Shown here piece after piece: positions 1 to 10,734 of a stretch of 64,000 nt of DNA. The DNA is taken from assembly GCA_030278955.1 (NCBI GenBank), contig JAOANR010000001.1:39458890-39522889 (forward strand), given 5' to 3'. The notes below the pieces were generated by a model. It was given only the letters and a program-made list of their open reading frames with translations, searched no databases and had not been told where the DNA came from. This DNA comes from Hygrophila difformis. Taxonomy: Eukaryota; Streptophyta; Magnoliopsida; Lamiales; Acanthaceae. The translations under genes and the position numbers were made by a program. Numbering within the stretch: position 1 is the first letter of the stretch; each line of letters begins with the position of its first letter.

Positions 1-86
1 TGCAGAATCGGATGAATTTGATCATTTTCTTCATTCTTTTCTCCCACAATAGTTGTGACCTCATCAACTACTCTCATCTTCTCAAT

Positions 87-1488
87 TCATTGCTCATCAT
101 CTGTGCTGTCTTCATTTGAATCGTGCTTCTTGACATAGAAATTCTTGCCCAATCCTTTCAGCATGACATTCATTCCCTTTCTATTCAGATATTTCTCATT
201 CCATGCATCCCAATCATCAATAATTACCTGTTGAATTCTTCCTTGTGTTTCATCAGTATAGGGTCTGTGCTCCTTGTATGCATTTTCTCTGCACATAGCA
301 TCATACATGACATACTTCTCAATGAATTCTTTCTTCCTCTCCTGGACATATCCATGAACTTCCTGTTGGAGAGTTGGAGGTAATCTCTTCATGATCTTGT
401 TGGGTCTATCTGTAATGAGAAGATCTGCATCTGCTGGTGTTATTAATGGGGCTGAAACCTTTCTGAAATTCGCTACAGGTTCCAGTCCTTCATTAACAAC
501 AGATTCTCTGAAAATATTCCTTACTATATTTTGTGGTGTCTGTTTTGCATCTAATCTCTGCTTTCTGTTTTTGCCTGACCTCTCAGCTTCTCTCTCCTCT
601 GCATCCTTAATCCATGCTCGCTGCTCTGGCATCAAATCAGCAAACTCCCCCAAAGGAAATTCCTCATCAGGTTTCCTTATCAACCCTGGTTTAAGAATCC
701 TTTTCCTTAGATCTACCCCTTTAGACCAGTTATTCATATACCTGATCCAGCTATTTCTAGCTTCCTGAATAATTCTAAGGACATCTTTCCATACCGTCTT
801 ACCTTGTTTAGCTTTCTTGAAATAAGGCTCTAGGTCATGCCTTAAGTTGATCCGAGCATCAATAATCCTATCCAGAGCCAGATTTGTCAAGAAATTCTGT
901 TCAACGGGTCCCTTCTTGTTCAGGAATGTTGGAGGCATGTATGCAGGGAGTGCCTGCTGAGCATCATAGACTCTAGCATTCCGGATTTCATTGAGTTTGC
1001 AGCAATATTTGGTGAGTCGCTTCACATATTTTGGTAGTGGTTGAGGATCAAAGTAATCCAACTCCAGCCCTGTTTGATCTTTCGGATTGATAATTCTGTA
1101 GCATTCCTGATTCCACTCAGCCATGCACTTCCTTTCCCTTTCCAAAATTCTTTCCAGTCTGATTTCATTAGGCAGATGCCTGTCATTGATCAGAATTATC
1201 ATTTGATCATCCCAAAATCTATTCATCTTATTCCAGAATGCTTCTTCTAAATCAATCCTCAATGATTCCTTTTCCTTGTCTGGTATATGTTGAAACATGA
1301 ATGGATTGATATAAAAGTCTGGAGGTGAAATTTGCATTCCTGTCCATCCACCACTTTTCCGAATAGTTTCTACCATGTTGACCGTTTTCACCTTTGCCAA
1401 GAATGATTTCTCTTTCTTATCCGATTCTATACTTCGAGCTTGAAGTTCTTCATAGGTCATCTTATGAATCCTTAAGAAATGAGAACAA
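87..1488 (-). CDS. ATH1 accessory ORF, N-terminal part (unknown protein shared with ATH2)
   Basis: An open frame of 457 codons from the ATG at 1460, of unknown function. It is hydrophilic and rich in Arg, Lys, Glu and Trp, with no signal peptide or membrane segment. It aligns weakly but colinearly with the ATH2 ORF at 46282-47854: a GGW/PGW followed by a P-rich turn, an LERI segment, a conserved A-x-P-x-[WM] block and a W-x-x-G/K-rich block. A splice acceptor (TTACCAG on the minus strand) ends at 1489; the 28 bases down to the ATG stay open and fit a phase-2 upstream exon. The frame ends in a TGA at 87-89 but continues in frame through 86-1 without another stop (acidic, E/N/D-rich). This matches ATH2, where a single TAG separates the two halves. 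Confidence 0.6.
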
Positions 1489-1512
1489 CTGGTAAGTTAG
1501 TGTCACCATACT

Positions 1513-1539
1513 CACATTTAGAGCTTGACTCTAAATGTG
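1513..1539. repeat. Perfect 11-bp palindrome, copy 1 (CACATTTAGAG / CTCTAAATGTG)
   Basis: The arms are 1513-1523 and 1529-1539 around a 5-base loop. On the minus strand the hairpin is followed by AAATGTGAGTATGGTGA, which resembles the ATH2 PPT motif AAATGTGAGGATGTTGAT. It lies just upstream of the accessory ORF, as in ATH2. Confidence 0.85.
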
Positions 1540-1613
1540 CAGATGATAAAAAGAAACATAATACCAGATTTTTCTTTTTATATTCATCATTCTATGCATG
1601 ATATCACCATACT

Positions 1614-1640
1614 CACATTTAGAGATTTGCTCTAAATGTG
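1614..1640. repeat. Perfect 11-bp palindrome, copy 2 (same arms, different loop)
   Basis: The arms are 1614-1624 and 1630-1640. They are identical to those of copy 1, 101 bp away, while the 5-base loop differs. The flank CACCATACTCACATTTAGAG is shared between the copies, so this is a short tandem duplication in which the arms were kept. Confidence 0.85.
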
Positions 1641-1789
1641 AAGATTTCAATGCTGACTAAGTCTACTTTAATGCAGAAAATAGCCGAAAACTTAAATTCA
1701 AACATCATTAATCAAAAGCAAAACATAGAATTCATCAGATAATATGGAATTACAAAGTATGGTGTTTCTTATGACATTCAACCTATCAA

Positions 1790-2532
1790 TTACAAATGAG
1801 GAGGTGTCTCTGCCTCAATTCCAAATCTGAGAAACAGATTACAATGCTCAGAGACTAAGCACCTCATACAGTAAATTGACACGACTCCATAGGTATTCCT
1901 TGAAGGACCGTGATTGTTATCATAATAGCTCCTAAGGTCACAAAGTCTCTTCTTAGGTTGTCCTTGAAAGGGTGATATAAATTCCTCATAACTTGATAGC
2001 CACCCTCTGACTTGAAGTCGAAGATCCTTGAGTCTTCGTCTATTCTTGCACCGCGAAGAGCCAAATTCCATTCTCTTGTTCTTCCCTTTCATCCTTACTT
2101 AAGAGCATAAGAGCTTTTACATAAATGGATGGGGGGTGATTATCAGTGATTGCAGGTTTCAAGAGTTCAAATGCTGCTTGTTCATTCTTGTCTTTAACGA
2201 ACAAACGCAATGCCTCATGTAACTGGTACATCCAATTTCCTGCATTTTTGCAGCTTTCAAGGAAAACGCTTTGTGTCTCTTCAAAAGTTCCCCATCCCCA
2301 TGCTGAAAAGTCTTCAAGAGAAGCCTTTTTCAAGACTAAAGGATGATGAGTAGCTTTTTCGAGCTCTTTACAGACTAGTTTACAGTTAAAGACAGTCTCG
2401 AGGTGGTCAAATGCCAATCTTGATAAAATGTTTCCAAGAATCTCATAAGGAAGATCTGTGATCTGAGTTTCCCCCGATCCAGATTTCTTTATTGAAGTCC
2501 TTGGTTGCTTTGATGAAGTTCCAATTTCATAG
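1790..2532 (-). pseudogene. F-box-like gene E, frameshifted, without a visible first exon
   Basis: The N-terminal frame (2532-2040) carries a clear F-box: DLPYEILGNILSRL, then CKLVCKELEKA. It is followed by the family block AGNWMYQLHEAL...FELLKP, and it stops at 2040. The C-terminal family block (PFQGQPKKRLC, then a C-x2-C) is in another frame and runs to 1790, so the copy is frameshifted around 2040-2090. A phase-2 acceptor (TTATTCAG) ends at 2533, as in genes B and C, but no 17-base first exon is visible upstream. Family resemblance is to the plant At2g35280-like F-box group; such proteins are thought to act as SCF ubiquitin-ligase adaptors. An unrecognised small intron is the alternative to a frameshift. 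Confidence 0.65.
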
Positions 2533-2676
2533 CTGAATAAGATTAAAAACTAGAGAATGCAATTCATTAATGGAAAAGGGATGTACAGTTTTGAGTTATC
2601 CATATAATTCTTCGTCCCAAAACAAGAAGCACAAAAGATTACAAGCAAAGAAACTATGAACCGCTTGATTTCTAAA

Positions 2677-3430
2677 TTATTCTAATTCTAGCAGTTCTTC
2701 TTCATTCTGATCTTCTTCTCCATTGTTCCATTGCTCCCATTCAAATAATATGCCTAGTTCGCCACTTGCTCTTCTGTATTGCTTGACATAATCAAACAGT
2801 TCACATGGAATACACTCAATCCTTTCATCGAAAGGTAGTTGCTGTCGCTCTTGAATGGAGTGATTCTTACAAAAACTCCTTTCCTCTTGATCAAGGAATG
2901 GGTTTGGGAACTTTTCACCATAAAGGAGCCAGTGGAGAACACTCATGTTTAAGAATAGTAGCTCAAAAGGATCCTGAGTTACAGATTTGATCAACTGAAT
3001 TCCTTCCTCATCCAGCTGCGGATCTTGTTTGGAAAGTAGTAAGAGAGATCTTATAAAAGTGGTTGGTTTGTGTTTATCATCTAATCCGGGCTTAAGAATC
3101 TCATAAGATTTTTCCTCATTTTTATCCTCCACAAAGGCTATCAATGCAGGCACAATATTAAACATATAATTGCCTGCATCCTGACATCCTTTAATGAATT
3201 TGACCTGGTTACTTGAGTAAGCATCTCCTCTCCAAACAGCACAAGTTTCCAAATTAGCTCTCTTTAGAGCTAACGATGATCTGCTTGCTGAGAAGAATTG
3301 CTTAGAAGTTTCAGATGCTCTAAAGAGTGCCTTTATGCTCTCCGTTCCTAATCTTGACAGAATGTCTCCCAATAACTCAGTTGGTAAATCAAGTATTTGA
3401 GTTTCCAAGAGTTGAGGGTTTTCGACATTT
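2677..3430 (-). CDS. F-box-like gene D (intact second exon, first exon not found)
   Basis: The exon opens after a TTTTCAG acceptor and runs uninterrupted for 754 bases. The F-box (LPTELLGDILSRLG, about 20 residues into the exon) is followed by a helical Sel1/TPR-like region (GCQDAGNYMFNIVPAL), a conserved NPFLDQEERSFC, then C-x2-C (ECIPCELF) and an acidic tail ending in ELLELE. The C-x2-H plus C-x2-C arrangement suggests a zinc-binding C-terminus. The exon has no ATG near its start. The 754 bases plus a 17-base first exon give 771, a multiple of three, so it is phase-compatible with the first exons of B and C. No such exon lies between it and gene C. It may splice to a shared exon or may be unexpressed. 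Confidence 0.65.
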
Positions 3431-3621
3431 CTGAAAAGAAAAGGAGGAAAAACACAGAATTAAGAGTTAAACTCAACATTTATGCAGTAATGAGATTAGA
3501 TTTTATTATCAAAATCAGGCTGCATTACATAATACAAAAGATCTGATCTAGTGACAGTTTCAAAGTCAAAAATTAGAAGACATGTCACATGCATCAATCT
3601 CTTCCTCCTTCATCCAAAAAC

Positions 3622-4546
3622 TTATTCATTAATGCTATAGGTGTCATATTCCTCCCCTGCTGCCATCCTAAAATCAGCTATGGCTCTATTTGTGTCACAG
3701 CAGAGATAGCAGACCTGATCGGCTGTATAGTTAAAGTATAATGGCCTATGGAGGGTTTCCTGATCATGAAATTCTATAATACAGAATTCCCTCTTTTTCT
3801 GTCCTAAAAATGGATTCGGGACATATTTCCATTCTGAAAGTAAGGTGAGAAGATTATATCTAAACTCATAGCTGTTTAATCTATCACTTAGGATTGGACT
3901 AATTAAGCGAAGTCCTGCATCTATTTCTTCTCTAGAAGTTCTACTTAAACAGCATAAAGCTTTAAAATATTGAGAAATCTTGAAGTTATCTTCTATTCCT
4001 TCATCCAGGATCTGGAATGCCTTGAATCTTTTCCCTTGTGTAAACAGTTCCAAAGCCTTTGGTAGGTTTAGAATATGATTCTTAGCCTCTCTACAGGCAT
4101 GTAGAAACTTGATTTTACCAGTAGATTCATTAGAGATTCTTTTAAAGGCCGGATCCTCTACATTAAATCTCCGGAGAACAATGGGGTATTTTGATACTAT
4201 TGTAAATGTTGAACAGATTTGTTTGCACTTGAGCAAATCTTCAAAGCTGCTCTGCCCTACTCGTGACAGAATCTCCCCAAGGACATCCAATGGAAGATCA
4301 GTCAGGTGTAAAGCAGAGGACTCAGAAGCCTGCTCCTCACTGTTATTTAATCGAATTTTAAAGAAGAAAGATCAGTTGAAATTATACTCCAAGTTTTCCA
4401 ATTAGGGAAGAATGAGAGTGGATGAAGAGAATTTACACGAAATGAAAAACTTAAACCCTAGTATGAGTAAAACACTATAATGCAGAATGTAAAAACTTGA
4501 AACATCAGGAAGAAATGCGGAGAGCTTACGGGTTGTTGCTCGCCAT
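3622..4546 (-). CDS. F-box-like gene C, two exons
   Basis: Exon 1 is 4530-4546 (ATG plus 14 bases, ending CC before GTAAGC). The intron is 4340-4529 and exon 2 is 4339-3622. The joined length of 735 bases is a multiple of three and gives 244 residues. The F-box lies at about residues 18-60 (LPLDVLGEILSRVG, then CKQICSTF). A helical repeat-like middle follows, then VPNPFLGQKKREFC, and a C-terminal C-x2-C (VCYLCC). A TATATAAG box on the minus strand at 4689-4696 lies about 140 bases upstream of the ATG. This is the most divergent copy of the array. The likely role is an SCF substrate adaptor; the substrate cannot be inferred. Confidence 0.7.
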
Positions 4547-5039
4547 TAGGATTGTTCCTGAAGCTGAATGATTCTGAACAAGGGTTTCGCAATAGAAGAA
4601 GAAGAAGAGCTTAAAAATGGCGGTTTCTTCTCGAGAGAAAATATGAAAAGGTATGAGAATGATTTGAAAAGATAAGGAGGTTATAGGTCTTATATAAAAC
4701 AATGGGCTGGCCTAGCTAAAGAATAAAGAGTAGGGTACTCAAGTATTTTATTTAGATTGTACTCATCCATTCTAGACCTGCCACATCAGTGAGTCTGGTT
4801 ATTGATTTAAAAATTGTGTTAATAAACCCAAACAAATATAAATTGGATAAAATTAGATTAGCTGAAAAACAAAGCGAGGGGTAAACATTTGAAAAGGATT
4901 AAGGCTTCTAAATTGTACATTGAGTCTGGTTAAATCTTCTTCACCCAATTCACCTTAATGCCCAACAAAATCTACCCTTAATTTCTTTATTTTAAGATTA
5001 CCAATTATTTCATTTTATTCCCTGATTTACTTCCTCTTT
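4547..5039. promoter_or_regulatory. Promoter and spacer upstream of F-box gene C
   Basis: It holds a TATA box (minus, 4689-4696) and an A/G-rich 5' UTR including a GAA run at 4592-4606. The remainder to about 5039 is AT-rich with no gene that I can recognise. Confidence 0.45.
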
Positions 5040-5059
5040 TAGTCTGAAGAATATTCAGT

Positions 5060-5165
5060 GGAGTGTTGCGATCCAAGTTTCCTCTGATCCAGACTCCCTT
5101 GATGACATTCTCAGTTTCAAGAGAAACTTCCAATTTCATCTTTAGTTCATAGTTGAATTGAATAA
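5060..5165 (-). pseudogene. Relic of an F-box exon-2 start
   Basis: On the minus strand this matches the first ~75 bases of the exon of gene E (ATGAAATTGGAA, later GTCTGGATC, then GGAAACT). Similarity stops before the F-box core. It looks like the remnant of a further array member between genes B and C. Confidence 0.5.
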
Positions 5166-5296
5166 AGAAACTGATCATACAGGATAGAAAGTAGGAGAAT
5201 TAAAATACATAAAGTTTAAACGGTCCAAAATACATCAAAAGATTCCAGGAAATACAAACATATATAATACTATAGAATTTCCTAGCTCTGGATTGC

Positions 5297-6399
5297 TCAA
5301 GGATTAAGAATTTCCTCATCATCGGAGTCAGTCCACATAAACTCATCAGGAAACACCTCGCCACAATACAATCTAAACTGCCTCACCATGTCAAAGAATT
5401 GACAAGGGATACAGTCCATCCTGATGTGTGGTGGTAATAAGACTCGAACCTGCAAAGTATGATCCTTACAATAGCTTTTCTCTGGTTGCCCTTGAAAAGG
5501 ATTTGGGATTTGAGGAATATGGATGAGCCAATGAAAAAGGTAGAGTTTAATAAAAACCACTTCTAGGACATTAGAAGCTACTGTTTGGATCAACTCTAAT
5601 CCTTCTTCAATCAACTTATCTTCTTGTTTTGTTAAGAGGAGCATCATTTTGAGCAGAATAGTGGGTTCATGCCCATCATCTAGTCCTGGCTTGAGGAGTT
5701 CAAATGCCTTCTTCTCATCTCGTTCCTCCACAAATGCCTTCAATGCAGGTTCAATGTTGAACATAAAGTTCCCTGCATTTTGGCACTCTTGAATGAATCT
5801 TTTCTGGTTGTCAGGATAAACATCTTCTCTCCATCTCATACATGATTCCAAGTCTACTCTCTTGTATACAAGATGAGTTTTGCTTGCTTGATAAAATGAT
5901 GGAGAGACTTCTGCTACCCTGAAGAGCTCCCTAACATTATCTTTTCCAATTCTTGACAGAATATCCCCCAACAACTCAGTGGGTAAATGAGATATCTGAG
6001 TTCCAACGCGTTGTGGATTCCTAGCATTTCTGTTTCCAGAAAATAATACGATAAGGAAAACAGGGGAGTAATTTTATCTAGAATGATGGAACCAGAAATT
6101 CAAAAATGGGGTTTCATTCCTATTGTGAAGCTCCAAAAGTCCCATTTGGATAATGTATCAGTTACAAACTAAAGATTTCAGAAAAGACTCTATGGATTAA
6201 TGAGTGTAAAGAAACGGCTTTTAGTTATGAGAAATCTTAAATGTTTAATGTTTCCGTTTTCTAAAGCCATTCCCTGAAAAATACAGAATCATGAACCCTA
6301 GGTCTAGAAATGCAATCCGGCAACAAACTTTGCAAAATAGAACAAAAAATAAAAGAAAGATAGGATGAACTAGATTGCTTACGGATTGTTCTCAACCAT
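5297..6399 (-). CDS. F-box-like gene B, two exons
   Basis: Exon 1 is only 17 bases (6383-6399, ATG...CC then GTAAGC). The intron is 6030-6382 and exon 2 is 6029-5297. The sum is 750 bases, in frame, giving 249 residues. The F-box is at about residues 21-60 (LPTELLGDILSRIG). Then come QNAGNFMFNIEPAL, FELLKPGLDDGHEP, IPNPFQGQPEKSYCKDH and DCIPCQFF, and an acidic tail. The C-x2-H ... C-x2-C layout and tail match gene D closely, so B and D are the nearest pair. This is the best-preserved member of the array. A weak TATA-like AGATAAAAATAG lies near 6561-6572 on the minus strand. Confidence 0.72.
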
Positions 6400-6794
6400 T
6401 ATCTTCGTCGATAGGGTTTCTGAATGACCTTGCTTACAAGAATGATTGAGAATGATAAAAATGGTGTATGGCGATTTCTGCTTGAATAAGAGAAGAAAAT
6501 CTGATGAAAAAGTTTTGAAATGACAACTGAGAGGAATGACTGCAAGGATAGAGACGCCCTATTTTTATCTAAGGACTGCAGGGGTCAAGATGGTAAATCT
6601 TGTCTCTGCAGAGAGTAATGATTAAGCCTAAAATAAACCTATTTTGAAAATCTTTATTTAAAAATGACTTAGATAAAAATCTAATGTAAAAGATAAGATC
6701 AAGTTGTTTCCTTTTTAGAAGAATGAAGCGAGGAGTACATATCAACATCAAAGGACTTAGAATTTAGATACAAATTAAGAGATTACAAAATCAT
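6400..6794. other. Spacer upstream of F-box gene B
   Basis: It contains the putative 5' UTR and weak TATA of gene B (near 6561-6572) and AT-rich sequence. No separate gene is supported. Confidence 0.4.
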
Positions 6795-7536
6795 TCAATT
6801 TGAATCTGGATCAGTTTCTAATTCTGACTCAGATTCAATTACATGTTCATTAAAATTTTCTCTTAGTCTCCTAATCAAGCTAGTAACCTCACAACACAAA
6901 CAATCAATGTTTGTGGCACCATAATTAAAGTGTGGAGGTTCCCTAACTAAGTCCCTACTATGTGGCGCTAAATAATCACAGTAATCGCGATTTCCTTGTC
7001 CCCGAAAGGGATTAGGCTCTTATTCACTTTCGTTGAACAACTTGCTGATCTTCGCCTCAATCTTACGAATATGATCTTCATCTTTAAGGATTGATCCAAG
7101 AAGATACCAATCCTTCATCAATTTCTTCAAGGCTCTCCGAACTCAGAAGAATGAAGGCCTTGATGAAGATTGAAGGGTGATGGTTGTCATCGATTCGAGG
7201 CCTAAGGACTTCAAAAGCAGCTTCCTTGAGTCCTGTGTTGCAGAAGATCGAGAGTGCAGGTTCTAGTTTTAGCATGAAATTCCCCGCCTCTCTGCATCTT
7301 CGCAGTATTTGGACGTAATGAGAATCAAGTGTCCTCTCTGCAGTCATCCGCCTTTCTACATTCGCTCTCCTCCATACTACAGGCGCCTTACTTGCTCTGG
7401 CGAACTTCTTGCAAGTTGGGGCTAACCTGGCTACATCCTTCATTTCTTCTCTTCCCAGCCTTAAGAGGATATCTCCTAGGATTTCATCAGGAATGTCTAG
7501 AATAGATGTTCTAGCATTGGGAGTTGCTGCGGCCAT
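6795..7536 (-). pseudogene. F-box-like gene A, intronless and frameshifted
   Basis: The frame starts at the ATG 7536-7534 and encodes an F-box (DIPDEILGDILLRLGR), then CREAGNFMLKLEPAL and FEVLRPRIDDNHHP, stopping after 150 residues at 7084. The expected C-terminal block (PNPFRGQGNRDYC, then CLCC and an acidic tail) lies in another frame down to 6795, after a TAA near 7018. The copy therefore carries a frameshift and a stop. The residues flanking the intron of gene B (P then NAR) are contiguous here, so this copy lacks the intron. It is the member closest to pol and has the clearest promoter. Confidence 0.7.
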
Positions 7537-7700
7537 TCTGATTTCTGATAAAGGTTTTAGGATAATTTCTTAGGATGGAAAATGTTTGAGATGAAAGAAG
7601 AGGAGGATTCGACTAGATTTTATAGCAGAAAAACTAAATTCTGCCATAATTACTAGCATTTGAAACGACATGTGATGGTTGGTACAGGAGAAGAAGAAGA
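7537..7700 (-). promoter_or_regulatory. Core promoter of F-box gene A
   Basis: TATAAAA on the minus strand is at 7618-7624, about 82 bases upstream of the ATG. The 5' UTR is C/T-rich on the coding strand. An array of TCGC palindromes lies immediately upstream (7765-8040). Confidence 0.55.
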
Positions 7701-7764
7701 GTCTGAAAAGGGTATTTTGGTCTTTGGGAAGTTTGAAAATCTATCTGTTCAATATTCCCAGACC

Positions 7765-8040
7765 CTCGCTCTGTTGATTGTCATCGCGTGGCTATAAAAA
7801 TCGTTTCTCGCTTTGTTAATTACAACGCGAGAAAACATTCTTGTACAATTTCCAGAGTAAAATAGTCTCGCTTTGTATTTCGACAAAGCGTAGACATCAA
7901 ACTCTTATTACTTAACAACTTATCAGATTTAACAGGATAAGAATTTGAACTGATCACCTCGCGTCATAACTTTTACAAAGCGTGAGAAAGAGTAGTTCCT
8001 TTTTAAATCACGCTTTGACAAAATTACAGGAGCGTGGCCT
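7765..8040. repeat. Array of TCGC-stem inverted repeats upstream of F-box gene A
   Basis: About five imperfect palindromes built on CTCGCTTTGT / ACAAAGCGAG. The clearest has arms 7804-7816 and 7822-7834, with 12 of 13 paired around a 5-base loop. Another spans 7865-7895. Similar stems occur in the ATH1 LTR (34744-34774, 35769-35801), which suggests that this sequence is part of ATH1. Confidence 0.7.
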
Positions 8041-8093
8041 CAGAATCCATTCATACTTAATTTTTCAAACACTTAATACTCAAAAACCTGGTT

Positions 8094-8098
8094 GAAGA
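8094..8098. repeat. TEK1 target-site duplication (left), GAAGA
   Basis: Matches 26872-26876 exactly, immediately outside the terminal TG and CA of TEK1. Confidence 0.92.
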
Positions 8099-10695
8099 TG
8101 TAACACCCCGGTTTTTGGTCACCCAGGTCGGGATGTCACCGCCACATCTCCCTAGTAAGACACGGTTTCTCCGAGCTTACTAAAGAGATGCAAGGCTAGG
8201 TATTGCAGTATTTAAAAACATTTAAAGCATTCAAAATAGCCCATACAATATCATTCGAAAATAATAATAGCATAGCGCAGCGGAAATATTTAGTTTAGTA
8301 CAGTATCGCAGCGGAAAATATAAAAAGGGCCGACATGGCCAAAACACGGGTTAAACAGGCCCGTTCATAATATAGTCTAAGTACGAAATTTAAAAGCAAA
8401 ATAACAATTCCCAAAATCCCATGCATGATTCGTGCTCATACAGGCTCATTCCACATATTCTGTAAAGAAAGGAATAAAAATGGTTTTGGTCAGCAAAATT
8501 TGCTGAGTAAGTTAACACATGCATGATCGTAGGGTTTAAAAGCCATAAATTTGATAATTTAACAAAAGCATGATAATAACATAATATTTAGTTTCATCTA
8601 ATCCATATCCAATAGCATAATTTATCTCAGGCACTATTTAACAACACATATCACATGGTTCAAGATAATAGCCATAATAAAGCATTTACATAATTTAATT
8701 TGACAACAATATCATTTAATCTAGTTTAATTTAATTTAGAATCCCCATTACATTCCCGATTTGGTATTTCAAAGTTTCACGATAAAAATCGCGATGTCAA
8801 CAAGTTTAGCCGGTAGCCCGGCGGCCGCAGCCGTATCAGCCATACCCAGTACCACTCCGGAGCCTCGGGAAACCCATACGGATATTCACGAGAGTGTAGG
8901 CTCTATATTTCGCCGTTTTGGCAATATCACATTTCAAGTATAGCGCGCGGGGTCACCATCGTCCATTACGGCACGAAGTGAATCGTTAGGGGGCACCCTG
9001 CAGAGCACTCACCCCTAATTTTAATTTATCAAGTTTGTAAGGGGATCTAGTTTTTAAAATCTGCCTTCCATTGTATTAATTTAGAACCAATATCTCAATT
9101 CGTTTCAACCCTAAAGGTTAATTCCATGTTTCAACAAGATTTCAAAATTTCGTTTCGGTAAATCACAGTTTACTCCAAAATTCGTCTAAAATCAGATTTA
9201 ATTCCAAAAATTCCAAATTTTCATATCTGACTCGGAAACATCAAGATCTACAACTTTCGTATTTTAACTTTTTCAATCCGAGATACCTAAGTAGGTCAAA
9301 ATCGCCAATTTTCACATAAGAAAAATTCTGTCCGAGTTTAACATGTCACAGTTTAAAGATTTCAAATTCTACCATATCAATTCAACTCCAAATTTAATGA
9401 AATTTGACAGGGATCATCTTAAGACATTTATCAACAACTTTCATGTTTGGCCAAAGATCTAAAACAGCCTAGATCCTATGTCAAAAACGTGATCAAGATC
9501 ATTCCTAAGTTCTGTCCAAGATTTCGAGATCTAGAATCAAACAGTTCGGTTTCAACGGGTTTTCACATATCAAATCAGCTCCAAAAATTCTCAAATTTTT
9601 ACAGTAGCTAGGTCTAAGTCTTAGGAACGTTTTTCGTGTTTTAAGTTTTTCCGTTTGAGTTCGTTTTAAGGGTCGGAAAAATTCAACAATTCTGTTGCGT
9701 CGGTAGGAAAACAAAAGTGGACAGATTTATGGTTCTTGTCAAATCTTTTAGGTTTCGAATGTTTTAAAATCTCCCAAAACCATGTAAGGTTAACTTACAG
9801 TGTCTATGAACGTCGGGAATCTCCAATTCGGAGGCGTGGCTTCCAGATCACCGTTTCTCCTCTCCGTTCGTCGGGTTCTACGATCTAGATTCGATACGGG
9901 GGTGTAGAAAGAAAAAGGAGATGATTAGGATTCATTTTCGAATCGTTTATTGAATAAAGATTGGACCGAGACTTACCACGACTATGGAGATCTGTAGAGA
10001 AACTCGTCCAACAGCGTTCGTCTTGGTTTCGTGCCTCCGACGACTCCGGATTTAGGGTTTCGAACGTATAGAATGTTGTAGGGTTTTGTAAACTTGCTCG
10101 GGGCTCCCAAGGGGCTTATTTATAGAATTCTTAATTCCTAGGGCGTCCACAACCGACCTAAAGGTCTGGAGTCGAGAGATGTTCAACCGAAAGTCGAAAA
10201 ATCCGCGTTCGGGCGAGAGATTCACGCAACAAACGAATCTGTGAAGTGGCGCGGTCGTGGCGCGCTAATCCCCCTCCACCGCGCCGCCACCACGCCGACT
10301 TTGCCTGGACTTCGGTCCGGGCGGGTCGTGCGATCCGTCGTGCTTTTCCGCCTCTCTTTTGGGTTTCTATCCCTCTATGCTCCCGAATTCCGATTCCCGG
10401 GGTATATTCGGGTTCTTACTTTCTCTCTAATTTTATTCTCAGTCTAATTGGATGTTTTGGACTCGAATACTCGAGTTCATTAGTGTCGGGTTTTGGTGTT
10501 CCATTTATCCATCCTTTTGTTTAATTAAATTCCTTTAATTCCTTTTTAAGTAAAAGTCTCATTTCTCATTTCCCTATCTTTATTTATTTCTTTTATTTGC
10601 TGGATTGGTTTATTTATTTATAGTATTCATTTTATTTATTATTTATTTATTTAATTATTGTTTCATTTTATGTTGGAAAATTCTCGGGTATTACA
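8099..10695 (-). repeat. TEK1 3' LTR
   Basis: Starts TGTAACACCCCGG and ends GGGTATTACA as read on the plus strand. TATAAATA on the minus strand is at 10117-10124. Short ORFs inside it are not genes; the same sequence recurs at 24275-26871. Confidence 0.93.
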
Positions 10696-10734
10696 GTCTA
10701 CCCTCCTTAAGAATCAACTTCGTCCTCGAAGTTG
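10696..10734 (-). other. TEK1 polypurine tract and adjacent hairpin
   Basis: On the minus strand TTAAGGAGGGTAGAC abuts the 3' LTR, the usual position of a plus-strand primer. Next to it is a perfect 8-bp palindrome, CAACTTCG / CGAAGTTG, with a 4-base loop (10715-10734). Both are conserved in TRG1. Confidence 0.8.

Noticed and set aside
5297..5974. Start of F-box gene B at 5974
   Set aside because: That codon is TTG within the F-box; a 17-base first exon with ATG at 6399 and an in-phase splice explains the family N-terminus better.
10241..10524. ORF of 92 codons repeated at 15591-15968, 20475-20852 and 26422-26700
   Set aside because: It recurs only because the LTRs are copies; it overlaps the promoter region and ends differently in each family.
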